A stretch of 62,019 bases of DNA from an uncultured Desulfobacterium sp. (GCA_900258555.1 LT984854.1:329136-391154); one strand, 5' to 3'; positions 53,575 to 62,019 are shown, counted from the stretch's first letter. Notes: generated from the letters alone by a model not told the origin. A program made the numbers and translations.

Positions 53575-54214
53575 CGAGATCCGGGGGATGCTGGGCCCCT
53601 ATAAGCGGATACTGGTCCTGGGCTGCGCCTCCTGCGTTGCCGAATGTGCGGCAGGGGGGCAAAAAGAGACTGCCATGCTGGCATCCACCTTGCGGATGAT
53701 GGCAAAGATGAATAACGAAGATGTCACTATCCACGAACACACCCTGGACAGACAATGTGTCAGAGACTTTGTGGTCAGGCTGGATGAAATTATCTCCTCC
53801 TATGACGCCGTGCTCTCCCTGGGCTGCGGGGCAGGGGTGCAGGCCGTGGCCGAGATGTTTTCAGAGATACCCATAATTCCCGCCCTTAACACCGAGTTTA
53901 TCGGCGAGACAAGGGCCCAGGGGCTGTGGATGGAAAACTGTCTGGGGTGCGGCGACTGCATGCTTTACTATTTTGGCGGGGTCTGCCCTCTTGCACGGTG
54001 TTCAAAGCAGCTCTTTAACGGGCCGTGCGGCGGCTCTGTGGGGGGCAGGTGCGAGATCAACCAGGATGTTGACTGCGCATGGCAGCAGATTATTGACCGT
54101 CTTACGAGGTTCGGGGCCATGGACAGGCTTGAAATGATTTATCCGCCCAAGAACTGGTCCAGAAAGCAGGGGGGCGGCCCGAGAAAGATCATCAGGGAGG
54201 ATCAGCAAAGGTGA
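53546..54214 (+). CDS. metV: MetV, methylenetetrahydrofolate reductase partner
   Basis: 222 residues from the ATG at 53546 (AAGGAG 9 bases upstream, inside the previous gene); an earlier frame start at 53465 adds unrelated residues. MetV is the zinc/iron-sulfur partner of MetF. Cys clusters: CASCVAEC near the N terminus, CLGCGDCMLYYFGGVCPLARC and GPCGGSVGGRCEI. Its stop overlaps the GTG of metF (GTGA). Together they form the MetVF reductase known from acetogens. Confidence 0.9.
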   Translation: MITAQQKPINEIRGMLGPYKRILVLGCASCVAECAAGGQKETAMLASTLRMMAKMNNEDVTIHEHTLDRQCVRDFVVRLDEIISSYDAVLSLGCGAGVQAVAEMFSEIPIIPALNTEFIGETRAQGLWMENCLGCGDCMLYYFGGVCPLARCSKQLFNGPCGGSVGGRCEINQDVDCAWQQIIDRLTRFGAMDRLEMIYPPKNWSRKQGGGPRKIIREDQQR

Positions 54215-55143
54215 AATATGTCAGCAGATTAAAAAGTGTGCTCGAAAAAGGCGGGTTTGCAGTGACATCTGAGTGCGGTCCGCCCAAGGGGGCCGACCCG
54301 CAGGCGATTTTGAAAAAGGCGGAACTGCTGCGCGGCAAGGTGGACTCTGTCAATGTTACCGATAACCAGACCGGTGTCGTGCGGTTATCAAGCATGGCCG
54401 CGGGTGTTCTTATCAGGCAGGCGGGGCTTGATCCGGTCCTCCAGATGGTAGTGAGGGACAGGAACCGCATTGCCCTTCAATCCGATATCCTGGGGGCCTC
54501 CGCCATTGGCATCAGAAACGTCCTGTGCCTTTCAGGCGACCACCAGAGTTTTGGAAACCAGCCTGATGCCGTGGGCGTCTTTGACTTAGATTCCATCCAA
54601 TTTGTACAGGTGGTAAAGAACATGCGCGACGAGCGGGTGGTTATAGGCGGCGACACCCTGGGCCAGCCACCTGATATGTTTATCGGGGCCGCGGCCAATC
54701 CGTTTGCAGACCCCCTCGATTTCAGGGTGGTGCGGTTGGCCAAAAAGATAAATGCGGGCGCTGATTTCATACAGACACAGTGTATATTCAATTTTGAGCG
54801 ATTCGACAAGTGGCTTTCGGCTGCAAGGGACAGGGGCCTTACGGAAAAGGCCTGTATCCTTGGCGGTGTGACACCGCTTAAGTCCGCCGGAATGGCAAGG
54901 TATATGAAGACAAAGGTCTCGGGAATTGATGTGCCCGATGAATTGATCAGGCGCATGGAATGCGTTTCAAAGGACAGACAGCGGGAAGAGGGGATAAGGA
55001 TCTGTGTTGAGACAATAGAGAGACTGAAACAGACGCCGGGTATCAGGGGAGTTCATATTATGGCCATTGAATGGGAAGAGGCGGTCGGTGAGATCGCCCA
55101 AAGGGCCGGCCTTCTGCCGAGACCTGTCCCTGATGATCAATAG
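54211..55143 (+). CDS. metF: Methylenetetrahydrofolate reductase MetF
   Basis: 310 residues from GTG, coupled to metV by 4 bases. FAD-binding TIM barrel: TSECGPPKGADP (near 14), SVNVTDNQTGVVRLS, RNVLCLSGDH, GADFIQTQCIFNF and ILGGVTPLKS. It reduces methylene-THF to methyl-THF, for methionine or the Wood-Ljungdahl methyl branch. The Fe-S flavoprotein gene starts 9 bases later. Confidence 0.95.
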   Translation: MKYVSRLKSVLEKGGFAVTSECGPPKGADPQAILKKAELLRGKVDSVNVTDNQTGVVRLSSMAAGVLIRQAGLDPVLQMVVRDRNRIALQSDILGASAIGIRNVLCLSGDHQSFGNQPDAVGVFDLDSIQFVQVVKNMRDERVVIGGDTLGQPPDMFIGAAANPFADPLDFRVVRLAKKINAGADFIQTQCIFNFERFDKWLSAARDRGLTEKACILGGVTPLKSAGMARYMKTKVSGIDVPDELIRRMECVSKDRQREEGIRICVETIERLKQTPGIRGVHIMAIEWEEAVGEIAQRAGLLPRPVPDDQ

Positions 55144-55152
55144 GGGGAAGGG

Positions 55153-56556
55153 ATGCCTGAAAAATATGTCATCCATACCACAACGGCGCCAAACCGTTTT
55201 AAGGCCGTTTCCAGGTCCGGGATCATCGCATGGGAAGAGGGCTGCCTCAGGTGCGCCGTATGCGTAAAGGAGCGTTGTGTCTACGATGTATATTATAAGC
55301 GGAAGCTTGATCCCCGTCAGATGATAGATTCCATTGACAACCTCTGTATGAATTGCCTGCGCTGCGTGCAGGGCTGCCCCAAGGAGTTGATCACCAAGTC
55401 GCTCAACCCCGAGTATAAGGAGATGGGAGATGATTTTTTTACTCCTGAAATCATCTCCAAATTGTGGTCACAGGCGGAGACAGGCAAGATTCCGGTCTCG
55501 GGCGCAGGCTATCCGGGACCTTTTTCCGGTCCGGGTTTTGACTCCATGTGGACGGATATGTCCGAAATTGTGCGGCCTACAAGGGACGGGATCCACGGCA
55601 GGGAGTATATAAGCACTGCCATTGACCTGGGAAGAACGATCAAAAGCCTTAGATTCGATGATTCCGGTGCGCTTCTGGCTGAGACTCCATTGCTTGTTGA
55701 TATACCCCTTCCCATCCTGCTCAAGGTCCCGCCGTTCGGGGCGATATCAGATAAGACGCTTCTTGGCTGGGCCATGGCTGCAAAGAGACTTGGGACACTG
55801 CTGGCGTTAAAAATAGACGACGTAGAAAAACTGCCTGATCAGTTTCGTCCCTGGCTTGTGCCTGTGCTCGAAGAAGATCTAACTGATCCTGCAATCATCC
55901 CGGTGGGCGTTCGTATTGTAGAGATCCCTTGGAGCAGCAGGTTTGAGAAGAGCGCAAAGATAATAAAGGATACGTTTCCATCCATGCTGGTCTGTGTAAA
56001 TATCGCCATGATGGACGGCATGGAGGAAAAGGCCGTATCGGTTGCTGATGCAGGACTGGACATCATACATCTGGAGTTAGGCCGGTATAGCGAAAAAGAA
56101 CCTGAGACATATGATCCCAGGCGTGTAAAGGATGCCATCCGCTCCGTACACATGAAACTGGTTGAAACAAATATCAGGGATGAGGTCACTCTCGTTGCAA
56201 GCGGGGGATTCGCCATGGCAGAACATGTGGCCAAGGGCATGATCTGCGGGGCGGACGCGGTAATGGCCGAATTTCAACTGCTGATCGGTCTCCAGTGCCG
56301 TATGTGCCGTCGTTGCGCAACAGGGCTTTCATGTCCGGTGGATATACAGGATGCATCGGCCAAATGGGTTGCAGCAAGGGTTGTAAATCTCTTTGGCGCG
56401 TGGCACAACCAGTTGATCGAGCTGATGGGCGCGATGGGGATCAGAGACGCCAGGCGCCTGAGAGGCGAGGTGGGCCGTGCCATGTTTTTTGAAGATCTTG
56501 ATAAGGTGGCCTTTGGCTCCCTGGGTTCGGCAGGGGAGGGTTTTGAACTTGAATAA
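55153..56556 (+). CDS. Fe-S flavoprotein, degenerate glutamate-synthase-like paralogue
   Basis: 467 residues. The N terminus has ferredoxin-type Cys groups CLRCAVCVKERC (near 35-46) and CMNCLRCVQGCPKE (near 67-80). A TIM barrel resembling the glutamate synthase FMN domain follows (about 170-420), ending with CRMCRRCATGLSCPVDI. The barrel lacks the usual GGGMSYGS and GGTGAAPE motifs seen in the next gene, so it probably does not make glutamate. It begins 9 bases after metF and ends overlapping the ribosome-site region of the next gene. I infer an electron-transfer or structural role for MetVF or for the synthase. Confidence 0.75.
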   Translation: MPEKYVIHTTTAPNRFKAVSRSGIIAWEEGCLRCAVCVKERCVYDVYYKRKLDPRQMIDSIDNLCMNCLRCVQGCPKELITKSLNPEYKEMGDDFFTPEIISKLWSQAETGKIPVSGAGYPGPFSGPGFDSMWTDMSEIVRPTRDGIHGREYISTAIDLGRTIKSLRFDDSGALLAETPLLVDIPLPILLKVPPFGAISDKTLLGWAMAAKRLGTLLALKIDDVEKLPDQFRPWLVPVLEEDLTDPAIIPVGVRIVEIPWSSRFEKSAKIIKDTFPSMLVCVNIAMMDGMEEKAVSVADAGLDIIHLELGRYSEKEPETYDPRRVKDAIRSVHMKLVETNIRDEVTLVASGGFAMAEHVAKGMICGADAVMAEFQLLIGLQCRMCRRCATGLSCPVDIQDASAKWVAARVVNLFGAWHNQLIELMGAMGIRDARRLRGEVGRAMFFEDLDKVAFGSLGSAGEGFELE

Positions 56557-58033
56557 CAGCGCAAAATTTAGATTTCCCGAGGTGGTAAAAACCCCTTCCA
56601 GGTTTAGAAATCCGATTGGAAAATACAGACTTCACAGGACCGAAGCCTGCGAGACGTGCGGCAAGTGTGTTGATTTGTGCAAATACGGGGTCCATGTAAT
56701 AAGAAGGGGAAGGGTGTATATTGAAAACTCATATCTGTGTGTGGGCCCGGACTGCCCAAGTCCCTGTTACGAGGTCTGCCCTGTAGGTGCGCTTTCATGC
56801 GGGAAAAACCCTGTCTTTGATCAGCTTGGCGATTTCAGATGGACCCCTGATCTGCTTGTAAGCACCTGGCGCATGGCGGAAACAGGCAGTGTCCCTTTGG
56901 CAGGCCTTGAATACAAAAGAGGCTCCTCAGGCGGCGGATTCGATAAACTGCGTATTGTTATGAAGTCTGGCCAAACAGGCCAAGCAGACATCCCGGACCA
57001 AGACATTGATGTAAGCCTTCAGTTAAACCGCAGGGACGATCATGGCCACAGGATAAAAATCCATGTCCCTTTTTATGGCGGGGGCATGTCCTATGGCTCT
57101 GTCAGCATCAATACAATTTTAAGCAGGATAAAGGCGGCAAAGGCCCTTGGGACATTCTGCTGCACCGGCGAGGGCGGATACCCTGATGAATTAAAGCCCT
57201 ATGACGATCATGTGATAACACAGGTGGCCACCGGGCTGTTCGGGGTAAGGGAAGAAACCATAAAGAGGGTAAAGATTGTAGAGTTCAAGTATGCCCAGGG
57301 TGCCAAGCCCGGCCTTGGGGGGCACCTGCTTGGGGATAAGGTAACCCCTGGTGTTGCACGCATGCGAGGGGCCGTAGTCGGCCATCCCTTGTTTTCTCCT
57401 TTTCCATTTCACAGTGTCTACTCGGTGGAAGACCACAAAAAGCATGTGGACTGGATAAAGGCCATAAACCCACAGGCACTGGTCTCCGTCAAGGTGTCAA
57501 CGCCTACCGATGTAGACATGGTGGCCGTGGGAAGTTATTATGCAGGCGCACATATCATACACCTGGACGGTAGCTATGGCGGCACCGGCGCAGCCCCCGA
57601 GATCGCAAAAAAGAATATTGCCATGCCCATAGAATACGCCGTTCCAAAGGTCCACCGGTTTTTGACCGCAGAGGGTGTAAGGGACAAGGTTACTGTCATA
57701 GCAGGGGGAGGTGTCAGGACACCACATGACGTGGCCAAGATTATCGCACTAGGGGCAGACGGCGTCTGCACCGGCACGGCTGATTTGGTGGCCCTTGAAT
57801 GTATCAGATGCCATAATTGCGAAAGCGGCAGGGGCTGCGCAAGGGGGATAGCCACAACCGATCCGGAGCTGATGGAGTTGATGCAGCATGAATGGGGGAC
57901 CAGGCGACTTGTCAACATGTTCCTCGCATGGAAAAAAGAATTGGTCCGAATACTAAAACGCCTGGGCATGACAAGCATCAGAGAACTCGTTGGAAGAGAA
58001 GACTGTCTGGTCCATCTGGATTATATGAAATAA
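56549..58033 (+). CDS. Glutamate synthase FMN/Fe-S domain protein
   Basis: 494 residues from the TTG at 56549 (GGAGGG upstream; an ATG at 56477 lies inside the previous gene). N-terminal Fe-S module CETCGKCVDLCKYG and CVGPDCPSPCYEVCPVG, then the FMN barrel: VPFYGGGMSYGS, LGTFCCTGEGGY, AQGAKPGLGGHL, HLDGSYGGTGAAPE and VIAGGGVRTPHDVA, with the [3Fe-4S]-type CIRCHNCESGRGCARGI. It supplies the central domain of a glutamate synthase; the glutaminase and GXGXG domains are on the next gene. Confidence 0.9.
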   Translation: MNNSAKFRFPEVVKTPSRFRNPIGKYRLHRTEACETCGKCVDLCKYGVHVIRRGRVYIENSYLCVGPDCPSPCYEVCPVGALSCGKNPVFDQLGDFRWTPDLLVSTWRMAETGSVPLAGLEYKRGSSGGGFDKLRIVMKSGQTGQADIPDQDIDVSLQLNRRDDHGHRIKIHVPFYGGGMSYGSVSINTILSRIKAAKALGTFCCTGEGGYPDELKPYDDHVITQVATGLFGVREETIKRVKIVEFKYAQGAKPGLGGHLLGDKVTPGVARMRGAVVGHPLFSPFPFHSVYSVEDHKKHVDWIKAINPQALVSVKVSTPTDVDMVAVGSYYAGAHIIHLDGSYGGTGAAPEIAKKNIAMPIEYAVPKVHRFLTAEGVRDKVTVIAGGGVRTPHDVAKIIALGADGVCTGTADLVALECIRCHNCESGRGCARGIATTDPELMELMQHEWGTRRLVNMFLAWKKELVRILKRLGMTSIRELVGREDCLVHLDYMK

Positions 58034-58085
58034 ATACCCAAAGGGCACTAAGATACCGAAAGTTTAGGAAATCAAGGAATAAAGC

Positions 58086-60728
58086 ATGATTATGTCTGAG
58101 CATCAAAACATATCAAACATTATCACATCCAGAAAATCTCTTGTAAAAGATCTGCCGCAAAGGTCCTGCTTTGAGACTGTGGCGGAAGGCGGCTGTGGAG
58201 TCACCGGTTTTGCCTGTAGCATTCCAGTCAGGGGAAAGCACATATTTGAACCATCCAGACAGATGCACAACAGGGGTAACGGCCGCGGGGGAGGCATCGC
58301 GGCCATGGGCTTTGATCACAGGATGCTGGGGGTCTCAGAAGATATCCTGGAAAATGGCTATATATTACAGATCGCCTTGCTGGAAGACGGGGTGCTGGAT
58401 GAGCTTGAAAGGCTGTTTATCGAGCCCTTTTTCAATGTTGATTTTTCAGAGGCCCTTCCCCATGTGGACGATTACAGGGATATCCGGGGTCTTGATGTCA
58501 GGCCCCCGGATGTCTGGCGTTTTTTCGTCCGCGTAAAGCCGGATGTATTAAAGGCCTTTGTTGACAGTAACGGTTTAAACGGATTGAGGCCAAGGCAGGC
58601 AGAAGACGAATTTGTCTTTCAAAACAGTTTTAAGATAAACAAGATGTTCTATGAGGCCGCAGGCCGTCAGAGGGCCTTTGTTTTATCACATGGCCGCAAC
58701 TTTTTTATTCTCAAGATCGTCGGTTATGCAGAACAGGTGGTCCAGTACTATAAACTGGACGATTTTAAGGCCCACATATGGATCGCCCATCAGCGCTATC
58801 CCACCAAGGGCAGGGTCTGGCATCCAGCAGGCGCCCATCCGTTTGTAGGGCTGAACGAGGCACTGGTCCATAACGGGGACTTTGCCAATTACCATTCTGT
58901 AACAGAGTATCTGAGACAAAAAAATCTATACCCACAGTTTTTGACAGACACCGAGGTCTCGGCCCTCCTGTTTGATCTCTACAGCCGCACATACGGCTAC
59001 CCTCTGGAATATGTCATAGAGGCCCTTGCTCCTACCATGGAAAGGGATTTTAATAAGCTGCCGGCAGAAAAACAGAAGATCTACAGGGCGATTCAGGCCA
59101 CCCATATCCATGGCTCCCCGGACGGCCCCTGGTTTTTTATCATCGCACGAAACAATACGGAAAACGACAGGCTTGAACTCATTGGCATAACCGATACCGC
59201 CATGCTGAGGCCCCAGGTGTTCGCCCTTCATGACGGCCAGGTCCAGGTGGGGCTTGTGTGTTCTGAAAAACAGGCAATTGATGCAACTCTAAAGAGCCTA
59301 TCCGAGGAAGACCCCAGGGTCGGCACCGTGGCAGACCTTTACTGGAACGCACGCGGGGGGAGTTATACCGACGGAGGGGCATTTGTCTTCGGCCTTGAAA
59401 AAAACGGCGGCTCGCTTGAACGCAGGCTTACATGTGCAGACAAGTTCGGATCGTCTGTCACGGTGCAGGAGGGGCAGTTTCCCTATCTACCTGGCCGTGT
59501 ATATTATCTGATGGAGGACGAATCCAGGGAACGATTCGACATCGCCAGGTTCTTTGACCTCCAAAGACCCGATCTGCTGTTTACTTATTTAAAAGATGGG
59601 ATAAGGCTATGGGATTACGCTGATCTTATGGATTGCCTAAAAGAGATAAGGGGGTGGGCACTAAAGGCAGACGCCCATTTTGACGTGGCGCTTGATGCCC
59701 TGACATTGCTTCTGGACAGACGCTATCCTACATATGACAAAAAGCGCAGGTCTGTCCTGCAGATGATAGCCCAGACCATTGAGACCATATTGCGCGGTCT
59801 GCCGTCCCTTATGACACAGAATGAAAAGGGGGCATACAGAAAGATAGACTGGGAGACCAGGGAGTTTTTCAGGGGCCCTGTCCACAATGAAAAGGTGTTG
59901 ATCATTGACGGATCTCTGTTTCCGCCCGAGGGTGATCACTGTGACAGCAGACTGATGGCCGAGGCCTATTTAAGGGGATGGCGCAGGTTTATAGTATTCG
60001 GTCTCAAGGGCCAGAGGTTTCACGGCTGCGGTTTCGGCCCGGATTGCGGAGGAGTAAGAATTGATATATACGGGAGCTCCGGTGACTATCTCGCATCCGG
60101 CATTGACGGCATGACAGTATATGTCCATGGCAATGCCCAGGATCAACTCGGCCAGATCATGAAATCAGGCAAGCTGATTATTTACGGTGACGTAGGCCAG
60201 ACTTTCATGTACGGCGCAAAAGGAGGCGAGGTATACGTGATGGGTAACGCGGCGGGTAGGCCCCTCATAAACGCGGTGGGAAGCCCCAGGGTTATTATAA
60301 ACGGCACGTGCCTTGATTATTTGGCCGAGTCCTTCATGGCGGGAGATCCATTGAACGGCGGCGGATTCGTTATCTTAAACGGTGTAGAATTTGATAATGA
60401 GGGAACAGTGCATCCCTTAGACACCCCGTATCCGGGGGCGAACCTCTTTTCACTGGCCTCCGGCGGGGCCATATATGTCAGAGACCCCTACAATCTGATT
60501 GACGACCAGCAACTAAACGGCGGAGAGATCGCACCTCTCGATCAAAGGGACTGGGAGCTTATCCTGCCCATGCTTGAAGAAAATCAGAGGCTTTTCGGGA
60601 TCTCGATTGAAAATGATCTCTTGATGGTAAACGCTGTGAAGAAAAACCCCTTGGATGTCTACAGAAAGGTGAGGCCGCAACAAAAGGATGATATCGCCAA
60701 AGACGGCCTGGAAGAATGGGAGGATTGA
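58086..60728 (+). CDS. Glutamine amidotransferase class II fused to GXGXG domain (glutamate synthase part)
   Basis: 880 residues. Class II amidotransferase domain with Cys37 in EGGCGVTGF, MHNRGNGRGGG, HQRYPTKGR, LVHNGDFANY and TDTEVSALLFDLYSRT. A long middle part (about 440-600) is unassigned. A C-terminal GXGXG repeat domain (about 640-800) has GLKGQRFHGCGFG, VYVHGNAQDQLG, IIYGDVGQTF and VYVMGNAAGRPLI. In GltB the FMN domain lies between these two; here it is a separate gene upstream. Cys37 must be unmasked by removal of a 36-residue leader. It is the last gene of the operon. Confidence 0.88.
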   Translation: MIMSEHQNISNIITSRKSLVKDLPQRSCFETVAEGGCGVTGFACSIPVRGKHIFEPSRQMHNRGNGRGGGIAAMGFDHRMLGVSEDILENGYILQIALLEDGVLDELERLFIEPFFNVDFSEALPHVDDYRDIRGLDVRPPDVWRFFVRVKPDVLKAFVDSNGLNGLRPRQAEDEFVFQNSFKINKMFYEAAGRQRAFVLSHGRNFFILKIVGYAEQVVQYYKLDDFKAHIWIAHQRYPTKGRVWHPAGAHPFVGLNEALVHNGDFANYHSVTEYLRQKNLYPQFLTDTEVSALLFDLYSRTYGYPLEYVIEALAPTMERDFNKLPAEKQKIYRAIQATHIHGSPDGPWFFIIARNNTENDRLELIGITDTAMLRPQVFALHDGQVQVGLVCSEKQAIDATLKSLSEEDPRVGTVADLYWNARGGSYTDGGAFVFGLEKNGGSLERRLTCADKFGSSVTVQEGQFPYLPGRVYYLMEDESRERFDIARFFDLQRPDLLFTYLKDGIRLWDYADLMDCLKEIRGWALKADAHFDVALDALTLLLDRRYPTYDKKRRSVLQMIAQTIETILRGLPSLMTQNEKGAYRKIDWETREFFRGPVHNEKVLIIDGSLFPPEGDHCDSRLMAEAYLRGWRRFIVFGLKGQRFHGCGFGPDCGGVRIDIYGSSGDYLASGIDGMTVYVHGNAQDQLGQIMKSGKLIIYGDVGQTFMYGAKGGEVYVMGNAAGRPLINAVGSPRVIINGTCLDYLAESFMAGDPLNGGGFVILNGVEFDNEGTVHPLDTPYPGANLFSLASGGAIYVRDPYNLIDDQQLNGGEIAPLDQRDWELILPMLEENQRLFGISIENDLLMVNAVKKNPLDVYRKVRPQQKDDIAKDGLEEWED

Positions 60729-61128
60729 TCCGGGATCTGCAAACCGCGCAAGAATAACCACCTTAACAACTGCTTTGATTATCTTTGCGCATTGGACGAT
60801 CCGTGGCGGCATCCGGAAAATGACCTCAACCACTCAGATTTTAAAAACTCTTTATGAACCGTATGAAATAACCTACATTCAAAATTAATATTTACAACCA
60901 GTTAAATATATCAATCAGGTTTTCCCTCTATCCAATTGAAGGAAAATCCCTTCAAAAACTTGTTCCAAAAATTAGTTACCATCAAAATATGCCCTTAAAT
61001 TTAGTGGCTTGAATAAATAAACGAACCTGGTATAGTTTTTGCGTACACATGTAAGGTTGGCACAATCACAAAACCGCTCACAAAAGCTTGAATGGCATAT
61101 GGGTCATATGGGTAACGTAGGCTGCAAA
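60729..61128. other. 400-bp intergenic region before the secreted protein
   Basis: AT-rich, with no gene or clear terminator. The only regulatory candidate is the sigma-54-like element at 61028-61042. Confidence 0.4.
61028..61042 (+). promoter_or_regulatory. Candidate sigma-54 (-24/-12) promoter
   Basis: TGG-TATAGTTTTT-GC-type element: GG at 61029-61030 and GC at 61041-61042 with 10 bases between, and a perfect TTGC at the -12. The -24 block TGGTAT matches TGGCAC at 4 of 6. It lies about 90 bases before the start at 61129. No activator gene is adjacent. Confidence 0.35.
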
Positions 61129-61737
61129 ATGAAAAAGTTGCTTTTTGGAACAGTGCTTTTGATATTGATATCTGTATACCCTTTTCTCACAACAGCAGGG
61201 GTAGACATTAACATTAGCATTCCTCTGCCCCCACCCCCGCCTCTCCCATTTGCCGCACCTCCAGAGGTGGTCGTGATACCTGAGACTTATGTCTATGTTG
61301 TCCCTGACATAGACGTAGATGTCTTTTTTTACAATGGCTGGTGGTGGCGTCCTTGGAAAGGGTATTGGTATCGCTCCCGGCACTATAGTTCAGGTTGGAT
61401 ACACTATCAACAAGTCCCATTATTTTATAGGGGAATACCATCAGGTTGGAGAAATTACTATAGAGAACATCGTTGGAGAGGACATCCATGGCACTACCAA
61501 CGAATACCCCAGCATAAAATCCACAAGAACTGGCGCGACTGGGAAAAAAACAGATATTGGGAGAAACAAAATACCTGGGGTGTCAAGGGCTTGAAGCATA
61601 AAACACATTACCAACACCAAGATAGTAAGGCACGACAAAAATCCCAAAAGGCCTCTGAGCCGCAACATTCTCAACCTGAACACGGAAAATCCGAAAGGGG
61701 CGAGAAACAAATGGGTAATGGTCACGGTCACCATTAA
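61129..61737 (+). CDS. Small secreted aromatic/His-rich protein
   Basis: 202 residues from the ATG at 61129; 30 upstream codons lack similarity. Signal peptide (about 1-23, cut near TTAG). Then a Pro-rich stretch, FAAPPEVVVIPETYVYVVPD, and a Trp/Tyr-rich core FFYNGWWWRPWKGYWYRS. The tail is basic, rich in His, Arg, Lys and Gln. Related proteins of this pattern occur in Desulfobacterota and other Gram-negatives as periplasmic or surface proteins of unknown role. The His-rich end could bind metal. Confidence 0.8.
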   Translation: MKKLLFGTVLLILISVYPFLTTAGVDINISIPLPPPPPLPFAAPPEVVVIPETYVYVVPDIDVDVFFYNGWWWRPWKGYWYRSRHYSSGWIHYQQVPLFYRGIPSGWRNYYREHRWRGHPWHYQRIPQHKIHKNWRDWEKNRYWEKQNTWGVKGLKHKTHYQHQDSKARQKSQKASEPQHSQPEHGKSERGEKQMGNGHGHH

Positions 61738-61877
61738 AAAGTACATTTGAAATTTGGACCGTTTAGGGCGACTGAATCATATTGTTTGCGGGGCCAGGCC
61801 TGTTGGGACTTTGGCCTATTAAAATGAGCCTTTTTACCTATTGACACGAGGGCATAAAAAGATTATTAACTAAACCA

Positions 61878-61898
61878 CCCTCGACTATAAGTCGAGGG
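61878..61898. repeat. End hairpin next to the transposase remnant
   Basis: CCCTCGACT-ATA-AGTCGAGGG, a perfect 9-bp stem, extended by AAAC/GTTT past a mismatch that could be a bulge. It lies 3 bases beyond the stop of the transposase end. It fits the subterminal hairpin of IS200/IS605 elements, and, with GGTTTT after it, a terminator in the plus direction. Confidence 0.55.
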
Positions 61899-61901
61899 GT
61901 T

Positions 61902-62019
61902 TTATGAGGGGTCGATTTCAAATCGACTATCATCAGGAATCGGCTCCCCTTCTTGCTTTTGAAAATATTGCTGGATCATTTCGTCCGTGCAAAACATCAC
62001 GAGTCCGTATCGCCACCGC
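61902..62019 (-). mobile_element. 3' end of a probable IS200/IS605-type transposase gene (partial)
   Basis: An open minus-strand frame runs from the window edge to TAA at 61902-61904, ending MIQQYFQKQEGEPIPDDSRF and then EIDPS. The tail resembles C termini of TnpA/IS200-type transposases (EYIxNQEGxPxPDDSRF). The catalytic Tyr and HUH motif would lie outside the window, so the call rests on the tail and the adjoining hairpin. Confidence 0.5.

Noticed and set aside
1-62019. CRISPR arrays, tRNA or rRNA genes
   Set aside because: No spaced direct repeats, cloverleaf-like segment with a GGTTCGAATCC-type arm or rRNA core was seen. A covariance-model search would be needed to be certain.

Overview
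This 62-kb window looks like chromosome from an anaerobic Gram-negative bacterium, most likely a Desulfobacterota (former Deltaproteobacteria) sulfate reducer or syntroph. The evidence is a complete-looking type II secretion operon, an outer-membrane-type secretin, an AmiC-like amidase, a sulfide-type Thi4, an MvhD-like/MetV/MetF methylene-tetrahydrofolate reductase cluster as in Wood-Ljungdahl organisms, a radical-SAM AmrS-like enzyme, and several two-component sensors. The assignment is inferred from gene content; no rRNA or tRNA gene is visible.

Layout. 0-9.2 kb is an accessory-looking left part on the minus strand. It holds a two-gene module (a 1312-residue nuclease/RecQ-like helicase overlapping a coiled-coil partner), sfsA, a YkgJ-type cysteine-cluster protein, a RhuM-Fic fusion, a decayed ORF6N antirepressor remnant, a methyltransferase and a decayed gene fragment inside an inverted repeat. 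9.2-16.6 kb holds a Yip1 membrane protein, a thi4-thiE-mgtE operon, and a plus-strand run of lipase, macrodomain hydrolase, RidA and an ABC exporter pair. 16.6-20.8 kb is a signalling island (hybrid kinase, receiver, GAF kinase). 21-28.3 kb is mostly housekeeping: RmlD-like reductase, UPF0280, FmdB, LapA-like, MutS, amidase. 28.3-36.4 kb encodes envelope proteins (YXWGXW-repeat protein, lipoprotein, 1186-residue DUF748 protein, polysaccharide deacetylase) and a kinase.

36.8-47.7 kb is a single tightly packed minus-strand operon: a NusG paralogue first, then gspG-E-F-H-I-J-K-L-M-D and a GspC-like HR-domain protein. The leader contains a strong hairpin, which suggests operon-specific antitermination.

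48-60.7 kb is a plus-strand series: DUF6485, a methyltransferase, AmrS, glutamine synthetase (GS I-alpha-like), a class II aminoacyl-tRNA-synthetase-like protein resembling archaeal asparagine synthetase, then MvhD-like, MetV, MetF, a degenerate glutamate-synthase-like Fe-S flavoprotein, a canonical-looking glutamate synthase FMN-domain protein, and a fused amidotransferase/GXGXG protein. This places ammonia assimilation (Gln, Glu, probably Asn) next to one-carbon metabolism. The window closes with a small secreted protein behind a possible sigma-54 promoter and the C-terminal end of a probable IS200/IS605-type transposase with its end hairpin.

The best candidates for undescribed biology are the nuclease-RecQ/coiled-coil pair, the NusG-headed secretion operon with leader hairpin, and the MetVF/degenerate glutamate synthase operon. 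No CRISPR array, tRNA or rRNA was found.
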